DNA from: Puia sp.
GTDB taxonomy: Bacteria; Bacteroidota; Bacteroidia; Chitinophagales; Chitinophagaceae
Length of the DNA: 64,000 bases
Assembly (NCBI GenBank): GCA_031292515.1
Contig: JARLGZ010000165.1
Location: forward strand, 1-64,000
Direction: 5' to 3'
In this document: piece by piece, positions 58,180 through 64,000 of the stretch
Position numbering within the stretch: the stretch's first letter is position 1
How the letters are laid out: the number at the start of each line of letters is the position of its first letter
The notes under the pieces: generated by a model
Told to the model about the DNA's origin: nothing
Database searches by the model: none
What the model saw: only the letters and a program-made list of their open reading frames with translations
Program-made: the position numbers and the translations under genes

Positions 58180-60303
58180 TTGAAAAAATCAACCCTCCAT
58201 ATAGCTTTAGTAGGCAATCCTAATAGCGGCAAAAGCTCTCTTTTTAACGCCCTGACCGGACTGAACCAGAAAGTAGGCAACTTTCCCGGGGTGACCGTCG
58301 ACAAAAAGACAGGCAGCAGCGAACTCTCGCCCGGGCTTTCCGTAAATATCGTAGACCTGCCCGGCACCTATAGCCTCTATCCAAAACGGGCGGACGAATG
58401 GGTCACCTATAAAGTATTGCTCGGACAGGACCCATCTGTAAAACCCGATATGGTCGTTTTGCTCGTGGATGCCAGCAACCTGAAGAGAAATCTCCTGTTT
58501 TGTTCCCAGATCATCGACCTGAAGATCCCCGTCGTCATCGCCCTGACCATGATGGACCTGGCCAAGCAAAAAGGGATCGAGATCGACGTGGATGGATTGG
58601 AAAGGGAACTGGGCATCCCGGTCATATCCGTAAACCCCCGAAAGAACCGGGGCATCCCGCAGCTAAAAAAGGTCATTGAACAGACGGCGAGGCAACTCTA
58701 CCAGGCCCCCATACGCGATTTTATCGGCAATCATGAGCTGGCGGCGACCGCGATCAAAGACGTAAAAAAGATATTTCCGGATATCAGCGACTACACGGCC
58801 ATCCACTATCTTATCAACCACGAACATTTTAACCTCTCCGGCGACCAGCGAAGCCAGATCGTCCGGATCGGGAATACCCATTTCTTTAATTCCACCCGGA
58901 TACAGGCCGACGAGATCATGCGACGCTATGGCCGCATCAAACAGATCATGCAGCATACCGTATCGGAACCGGATCCCCTGCAAAAGACCCTGTTTACAGA
59001 GAAGCTGGATAACTTGCTGCTGGATCGCACCTGGGGTTACCTGATCCTGCTGGCAGTCCTGTTCCTCCTGTTCCAAAGCGTATTTTTTATCGCCCAGTTC
59101 CCGATGGATGCGATCGACTGGAGTTTTACCCATTTCAACACCTGGGTCTCGGGCCTGCTGCCCGAAGCGTGGTGGAGCGATCTGCTGGTCAACGGACTGC
59201 TCGCGGGGTTAAGCGGCATCCTCGTCTTTGTGCCCCAGATCATGATCCTCTTCGGGCTGATCACGATCCTGGAAGACACCGGTTACATGGCCAGGATCAG
59301 CTTCCTCACTGACAAACTCATGCGCAAAGTGGGTTTGAACGGGAAAAGCGTAATGCCCATGATCAGTGGATTCGCCTGCGCCGTACCGGCTATTATGAGC
59401 GCGCGGAATATAGAGAACCGCAAGGAACGCCTGCTTACCATCCTCATTACACCCCTGATGAGTTGCAGCGCCCGGCTACCGGTCTACACCATCCTGATCG
59501 GGCTCGTCATCCCCAAAAAAGAGGTCTTCGGTTTCTTCGGCCTCCAGGGTCTCGTCATGATGGGATTGTACCTGCTGGGATTGGTCATGGCGCTGATCGT
59601 CTCCTATGTCGCCAAATGGTTTATCCGGCTACAGGAGAAAAGCTTCTTCATCCTGGAACTGCCCATCTATCGTGCGCCGCGATGGAAAAACGTCATCGTC
59701 ACCATGATCAACAAAGCAAAGATCTTCGTCATGGACGCGGGGAAGGTCATCATGGTCATCAGCCTCATACTCTGGGCCCTGAGCAGCTATGGACCGAAGG
59801 GACGGCAGAAAGGCGTAACCGAACAATATAGACGCGAAACCGCCTTGCACCCCGGCCAGGCCGCCGAGCTAAAGAAACAGAAACAGGCTGCCCTTCTCGA
59901 GAACTCCTATGCGGGATTGCTGGGTAAGACCATCGAACCCGTCATCCACCCCCTGGGATACGATTGGAAAATTGGCATTGCGCTGATCACCTCTTTTGCA
60001 GCCCGAGAAGTATTTGTAGGCACGATGGCTACGCTTTACAGTGTCGAAGGGGGAAAAGACGCCGACCAGCAGACCCTGCGACAACGAATGGAATCGGCCC
60101 GCCGGGAAGACGGAAGCCCGGTCTATACCCTCGCCAGCGGCGTATCGCTGATGATCTTTTATGTCCTGGCCATGCAATGCATGAGCACGTTGGCCGTCGT
60201 AAGACGGGAGACCCGAAGCTGGAAATGGCCGCTCATCCAGGTAATTTATATGACCGGTCTGGCGTATGTCGTAAGCCTCCTGGCATACCAACTTCTCAAG
60301 TGA
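58180..60303 (+). CDS. feoB: Ferrous iron transporter FeoB
   Basis: This 707-residue protein has an N-terminal GTPase domain and a membrane domain. G1 is GNPNSGKSSLFNALTG, G3 is DLPGTYSLYP, and the expected G4 NxxD is TMMD (VIALTMMDLAKQK), so the guanine-contacting Asn is replaced by Thr. The Feo core has GNGKSVMPMISGFACAVPAI-type segments, RNIENRKERLLTILI and the typical SCSARLPVYTILIG. The start is taken as TTG 58180 because a promoter box lies inside the longer ATG reading. No feoA gene precedes it. The stop codon is part of a 7-mer repeat. Confidence 0.93.
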   Translation: MKKSTLHIALVGNPNSGKSSLFNALTGLNQKVGNFPGVTVDKKTGSSELSPGLSVNIVDLPGTYSLYPKRADEWVTYKVLLGQDPSVKPDMVVLLVDASNLKRNLLFCSQIIDLKIPVVIALTMMDLAKQKGIEIDVDGLERELGIPVISVNPRKNRGIPQLKKVIEQTARQLYQAPIRDFIGNHELAATAIKDVKKIFPDISDYTAIHYLINHEHFNLSGDQRSQIVRIGNTHFFNSTRIQADEIMRRYGRIKQIMQHTVSEPDPLQKTLFTEKLDNLLLDRTWGYLILLAVLFLLFQSVFFIAQFPMDAIDWSFTHFNTWVSGLLPEAWWSDLLVNGLLAGLSGILVFVPQIMILFGLITILEDTGYMARISFLTDKLMRKVGLNGKSVMPMISGFACAVPAIMSARNIENRKERLLTILITPLMSCSARLPVYTILIGLVIPKKEVFGFFGLQGLVMMGLYLLGLVMALIVSYVAKWFIRLQEKSFFILELPIYRAPRWKNVIVTMINKAKIFVMDAGKVIMVISLILWALSSYGPKGRQKGVTEQYRRETALHPGQAAELKKQKQAALLENSYAGLLGKTIEPVIHPLGYDWKIGIALITSFAAREVFVGTMATLYSVEGGKDADQQTLRQRMESARREDGSPVYTLASGVSLMIFYVLAMQCMSTLAVVRRETRSWKWPLIQVIYMTGLAYVVSLLAYQLLK

Positions 60304-60418
60304 GTAGCGTAAAAGTGAGTAGTCAGTAGTGAGTACTGAGTACTAAACAGACATTTCTTATGTCTTAATACGTCAACAAAGCCTCACCCCACTGATTACT
60401 CACCACTCACCACTCACT
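60300..60418. repeat. Two head-to-head 7-mer repeats between convergent genes
   Basis: The feoB TGA lies inside the first GTGAGTA unit (60300-60345), read on plus. From the other side, the TAG of the HAD gene is followed on minus by TGAGTG, GTGAGTG and GTGAGTA units (60384-60418). The two copies face each other and each is oriented with its own gene. A spacer of about 40 bases between them shows no gene. Confidence 0.85.
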
Positions 60419-61028
60419 AAGACACTCCCAACGCTTTCAGATCTTGTGTAAGTTGTTCCGAAGACCTAAAATGAATGGTATGAAACCCCAGCTCCCGCGC
60501 GGGCGCCAGGTTGCGGGCATTGTCATCTATAAAGACCGCCTGTGATGGTTCTATCCGAAATTTTTCGATCAGCACCCGGTACATCTTCTCAAACGGTTTT
60601 CGCGTATTTTCCTCTCCGGAAACGATCCGCCCGTCGAACCAATGGAGGAATTCATAACGGGCCAGGGCCAGCGGGAAAGTCTCAGCGCTCCAGTTGGTCA
60701 GTGCATAGAACTTCATATTCGTCGTCGCTTTCAGGTGACGGAACAGTTCCACGGTACCCTTGATGGAATCCCCGAGCATTTCGTCCCAGTGATCATAATA
60801 GGCGCGGATCGCCTTTTCATGGGCCGGAAATTTCTCAACCAGGAGCTCCGTTCCTTCCTGCAGGCTCCTGCCGCCATCCTGTTCTTCGTTCCATTCCATG
60901 GTACAGATATTCTCAAAGAACCATTTCCGTTCGTTTTCGTCCGGGATGATCCGGGAGTACAGGTAATGCGGGTTCCAGTCAATCAGTACGCTGCCGAGAT
61001 CAAAAACAAGGGTATTTATCGGTTTCAT
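60417..61028 (-). CDS. HAD-superfamily hydrolase (subfamily IA)
   Basis: This 203-residue protein has the HAD motifs: VFDLGSVLIDWNP with nucleophile Asp, FYALTNWSAETFP (motif II Thr), RKPFEKMYRVLIEKF (motif III Lys), and VFIDDNARNLAPAREL (motif IV Asp pair). The DLG in place of DxD is usual for the YihX-type glucose-1-phosphatase group. The substrate is unknown. It ends a minus-strand run with the aminotransferase gene upstream (26 bases). Confidence 0.9.
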   Translation of the reverse strand: MKPINTLVFDLGSVLIDWNPHYLYSRIIPDENERKWFFENICTMEWNEEQDGGRSLQEGTELLVEKFPAHEKAIRAYYDHWDEMLGDSIKGTVELFRHLKATTNMKFYALTNWSAETFPLALARYEFLHWFDGRIVSGEENTRKPFEKMYRVLIEKFRIEPSQAVFIDDNARNLAPARELGFHTIHFRSSEQLTQDLKALGVS

Positions 61029-61054
61029 CAGACCTTATTTATTTGAATATTACT

Positions 61055-62203
61055 TTAAATTTTAGCCAGCCTCTCCACGGCCTTTTCCAGCGTCTCTTCC
61101 TTCTTCGCAAAACAGAACCGGACCACTTTGTCGTCTTTCTCTCCGATATAAAAAGCAGACACCGGGATACACGCAACCCCATACTCTTTGGTGATCCGGA
61201 TCGACAGTTCTTTGTCCGACTCATCGCTGATCCGGTCATATTTATAAAGCTGGAAATAGCTCCCATAACTGGGAAGGGGCGTAAATTTCGTCTGCTGCAT
61301 CAACTGCTGGAAGTAGTCTCTTTTTCGCTGCATGAAGACGCCCACGGTATTATAAGAATCCTTGTCAGCGAGGAATTCCGCCAGGGCTACCTGGGAAGGA
61401 GTATGACAACTAAAGCAATTGAACTGATGTACTTTCCGGAACTCCTTCATCAGCGCAGCGGAAGACACGCAATAGCCCAGCTTCCAGCCGGTGCAGTGAT
61501 AGGTCTTTCCAAAAGAATAACAGGCCAGGCTCCTTTCCGCCAGATCCGGGTAACGAAGAACGGATTGGTGCGGAATACCATCGAAGATCAGGTGTTCATA
61601 GACTTCATCGGACAGGATCAGGATAGGGGTATCTTTCACCAGGGACCGCAAGACCTGCATGTCCGTTTCCCGCAACACAGCCCCCGTTGGGTTGTTAGGG
61701 GAGTTCAGCATGATCATCCGGGTACGCGGCGTGATCCTGCGCCGCACTTCCTCCCAGTCGATTTGATAGTCCGGGAAAGGCAGGTCTATCAGCACCGGGA
61801 TAGCCCCGTTGACCAGTATATTCGGGATATAGCTGTCATAACAGGGTTGAAATACGATGACTTCGTCTCCGGGTTGCAAGACCGTCGTCAGCGCGGTGTA
61901 GATCGCATAAGTCCCTCCTGGAGTAATGGTAATCTCGCTGTCGGGGTCGACGATGGCGCCATAAAGCGACCGGACCTTTTCGGCCAGCACCTCCCGCAAT
62001 GCCGGGAACCCATTCATATGCGTATACTGGTTAAACCCGCTGGTCATGGCACGGTTCACAAGCGCCACCAACGCTTCGCTCATCGGGAAATCAGGGAACC
62101 CCTGGCCCAGGTTGACGGCTCCATATTCGGTGGCAAGGGAGCTCATCACCGTAAAAATAGTGGTGCCGACCCGGGGAAGTTTACTTAAGAGGGGTGGTGC
62201 CAT
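61055..62203 (-). CDS. Class I/II aminotransferase, methionine/kynurenine aminotransferase-like
   Basis: This 382-residue PLP enzyme has NLGQGFPDFPMSEALV and GFNQYTHMNGFPALREVLA, which are typical of the YbdL/kynurenine aminotransferase group. The cofactor site is seen in TPGGTYAIYTAL, MLNSPNNPTGAVL, ILSDEVYEHLIFDG and SFGKTYHCTGWKLGY, where the lysine binds PLP. In bacteria this group often uses methionine to close the methionine salvage route; the exact donor is not certain. ATG 62203 gives the usual start. It lies 13 bases from the exonuclease gene upstream. Confidence 0.9.
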   Translation of the reverse strand: MAPPLLSKLPRVGTTIFTVMSSLATEYGAVNLGQGFPDFPMSEALVALVNRAMTSGFNQYTHMNGFPALREVLAEKVRSLYGAIVDPDSEITITPGGTYAIYTALTTVLQPGDEVIVFQPCYDSYIPNILVNGAIPVLIDLPFPDYQIDWEEVRRRITPRTRMIMLNSPNNPTGAVLRETDMQVLRSLVKDTPILILSDEVYEHLIFDGIPHQSVLRYPDLAERSLACYSFGKTYHCTGWKLGYCVSSAALMKEFRKVHQFNCFSCHTPSQVALAEFLADKDSYNTVGVFMQRKRDYFQQLMQQTKFTPLPSYGSYFQLYKYDRISDESDKELSIRITKEYGVACIPVSAFYIGEKDDKVVRFCFAKKEETLEKAVERLAKI

Positions 62204-62216
62204 ACAAGCGTTTTTT

Positions 62217-62933
62217 TCATCTGAAAACTATGTTTTCCGGTTTGATCAGTACCTCACCCTGTAGCCGGAGATATACCTGCGCTACCGTAATCACGTCTTT
62301 CTGGCAATAGGTTGCGATCCTCTGCAAATCGTGCTCCAGCCAATACACCTTGCCGACCTGGCTCCCGTCGATATCGTCTTTAGGCGTCGGAATACCCAGG
62401 ACATAGGCGAGAAGGCTGAGAGAGGTATAGCTCCTGTAATCCCCGAATTTCCAGTATTCCAACGTATCGATATGAGGTATATCCCAGGGCTTCTTGCCGG
62501 CGATCCGGAGAAGACCGGGGATTTCAATACCCTGTATGATCATCCTCCGGCAGAGATAGGGGAAGTCGAATTCCTTGCCGTTATGAGCACACAGACAGCG
62601 GTTGCCGACCGTCCATTTCTCCAGCATCTCACAGAATTGCAAAAGGATCGTCCTTTCATCATCGCCGTAGAACGATTTCAGCGAGATCTTCTTATCGGGG
62701 CCCATGCCCTGGATATATCCGCAACTGATACAAACGATCTTGCCGAATTCCGCATAGATCGCCGCCCGGTCATAGATCCCCTCGGGCCGGGTGGTGTCCT
62801 TGTCTTTAATAAGCAGATCGGCCTTGTGACGCCAAAGCTCCTTCCCCGCGTCCGGGAGTTCTTCGAAGGCGGCATATTGCGAAACCGTTTCGATGTCTAG
62901 GAAGAGGATGCTATGAAGGGGATATAGTGACAT
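62217..62933 (-). CDS. Predicted 3'-5' exonuclease, PolB-like (PF10108 type)
   Basis: This 238-residue protein has the RNase H-type exonuclease motifs. Exo I is LFLDIETVSQYAAFEEL, Exo II is CAHNGKEFDFPYLCRRM, and Exo III lies in the C-terminal part (TYCQKDVITVAQVYL). This matches the DNA polymerase B exonuclease-like 2 family, widespread in Bacteroidota as a stand-alone protein. It may act in DNA repair or RNA turnover. ATG 62933 (MSLYPLHSILFLD) is used. A reading to 63011 would overlap the next gene. Confidence 0.88.
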   Translation of the reverse strand: MSLYPLHSILFLDIETVSQYAAFEELPDAGKELWRHKADLLIKDKDTTRPEGIYDRAAIYAEFGKIVCISCGYIQGMGPDKKISLKSFYGDDERTILLQFCEMLEKWTVGNRCLCAHNGKEFDFPYLCRRMIIQGIEIPGLLRIAGKKPWDIPHIDTLEYWKFGDYRSYTSLSLLAYVLGIPTPKDDIDGSQVGKVYWLEHDLQRIATYCQKDVITVAQVYLRLQGEVLIKPENIVFR

Positions 62934-62967
62934 CCGGGATGCTGGTTTAAGTTTTACGTGTCCGGCC

Positions 62968-64000
62968 TTACAGGAATTGATCTCCCTTATTGCGTTTGAC
63001 TTCCGCAACATAGTCCTTGATGTCCTGCTCCTTTTCTTTTTTGCAGATCAGCAGCACATCGGGCGTATCGACGACGATAAAATCATCCAGGCCCTGTAAG
63101 ACCAGCAGCTTTCCGCTAGGCGCATGGACCATGCATTTCGTAGAGTCGATGACCACTACATTGTCGCCGGCCACGGCATTGTCAAGATAATCCTTTTCCA
63201 GGTTGTCATAGGCGCTTTTCCAGGTGCCGAGATCGCTCCATCCAAAGGAAGAAGGGATGACGTATACGTTATCCGCCTTCTCCATAATGCCGAAATCGAT
63301 GGAGATATTCGTGCAGAGGGGATAGATATGCTCGAGCGCCTTTTTCTCTTCGGGAGTATTGAATTTCTCCTTGTCGGCGGAAAATACATCATACATCTCC
63401 GGAAGGTATTTCTCGAACGCATGGATGATATTCTTCACCTGCCAGACAAAGATCCCTGCATTCCATAAGAAGTCTCCACTGGAAAGAAAGGTCCTGGCCA
63501 GCTGAAGATTGGGTTTTTCGGTAAATGTCTTGACCTTGTATACATTGTCCGATACCGAATGCTGTTCGTGCTGGATATAGCCATACCCGGTATTGGGATG
63601 CGTGGGCTTGATCCCCAGGGTAATAAAGGCATTGTGTTTGTTTACGAAACTGAGCGCTTCGAGACACACCTTGTTGAACCCCTTCTTATCCAGGATCAGG
63701 TGATCGGCCGGCGCCACGATCAGCGAGGCTTTGGGATCCTTTTGCTGCAGCTTAAACGAGATATACGCGATACAAGGGGCGGTGTTCTTCCTCGAGGGTT
63801 CCCCCAGTACATTCTCGCGGGGAAGATCCGGTAATTGTTCGTGGACGATGGTGGCATACTCATGCGAAGTCACCACATAGATATTTTCCACGGGTATAAA
63901 GGACGAAAAGCGCTCGAAAGTCCACTGTATAAGCGTTTTCCCGGTATTGAGGATATCCAGGAACTGCTTGGGGTAATTCTGGCGGCTCATAGGCCAGAAG
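62968..64000 (-). CDS. Mannose-1-phosphate guanylyltransferase, 5' partial
   Basis: The gene runs off the right edge; the codons before the internal ATG at 63990 read FWP, so FWPMSRQNYPKQF continues the family signature of the GDP-mannose pyrophosphorylase N-terminus. Visible parts include GEPSRKNTAPCIAYIS, IVAPADHLILDKKGF, LGIKPTHPNTGYGYIQ, FTEKPNLQLARTFL, FLWNAGIFVWQ and IPSSFGWSDLGTWKSAY. The enzyme makes GDP-mannose for surface polysaccharides. No fused isomerase domain is present at the C-terminus, which ends in a short KGDQFL tail. Confidence 0.93.
   Translation of the reverse strand, partial: FWPMSRQNYPKQFLDILNTGKTLIQWTFERFSSFIPVENIYVVTSHEYATIVHEQLPDLPRENVLGEPSRKNTAPCIAYISFKLQQKDPKASLIVAPADHLILDKKGFNKVCLEALSFVNKHNAFITLGIKPTHPNTGYGYIQHEQHSVSDNVYKVKTFTEKPNLQLARTFLSSGDFLWNAGIFVWQVKNIIHAFEKYLPEMYDVFSADKEKFNTPEEKKALEHIYPLCTNISIDFGIMEKADNVYVIPSSFGWSDLGTWKSAYDNLEKDYLDNAVAGDNVVVIDSTKCMVHAPSGKLLVLQGLDDFIVVDTPDVLLICKKEKEQDIKDYVAEVKRNKGDQFL

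Overview
The window reads as chromosome of a Bacteroidota member, most likely a Chitinophagaceae-type organism. This is inferred from gene families and promoter grammar, not from a marker gene. The main clues are a complete alternative complex III plus aa3 oxidase locus, an IPExxxVDY-family protein, a fused branched-chain or pyruvate E1 enzyme, Rho with a long charged N-terminal insert, futalosine-pathway MqnC, and repeated promoter boxes of the Bacteroidota form TTTG - about 19 nt - TAnnTTTG.

Layout. 1-2754: an Atl-like DNA alkylation protein (cut by the window edge), a small transcription unit with a 30-codon ORF, a structured segment ending in a terminator, a five-member tRNA array (Glu, Met, Gln, His, degenerate Lys), a YkuK-type RNase H-like protein and an unknown basic protein. 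2810-19544 (minus strand): a respiratory supercomplex locus read as actA-B-C-D-E-F, oxidase subunits II and I, heme O synthase, two subunit III-type proteins, subunit IV, a SCO copper chaperone and a DUF420 membrane protein. Electrons would pass from menaquinol through ActB/C/A to ActE and then to the CuA site of subunit II. 19816-22822: purN and three poorly characterised genes. 22856-27870 (minus): fused E1, a YvlD-type membrane protein and an active/inactive pair of M16 peptidases. 28018-30534: a retropepsin-PDZ protein divergent from mqnC. 30677-35070: a large hybrid histidine kinase and a DoxX protein. 35100-39021: a secreted protein, a small ORF with terminators, and an outer-membrane beta-barrel protein. 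39251-45986: a SWIM/SNF2 helicase divergent from an M28 peptidase, then an IPExxxVDY protein and pterin dehydratase. 46142-50386: rho divergent from asnS, then an orphan ExbD. 50391-55536: a DUF3089 lipoprotein, a 2OG-Fe(II) oxygenase, and PadR with a PspC protein. 55711-60303: gcvT, an SRPBCC protein, comB and feoB. 60417-64000 (minus): a HAD phosphatase, an aminotransferase, a PolB-like exonuclease and mannose-1-phosphate guanylyltransferase (cut by the window edge).

The most unusual signal is not a gene. Low-complexity tandem repeats of several kinds (a 7-mer GTGAGTA type, an 11-mer TTTGAAGAGCG type, a ~20-mer, a 54-mer and GCGAATGA-type words) sit almost directly after stop codons, mostly in the same orientation as the gene they follow. 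One 7-mer copy lies in frame inside a coding sequence, as the linker of the fused E1 enzyme. One 54-mer copy supplies a start codon. The tRNA array with its upstream structured transcripts is the second region worth attention.
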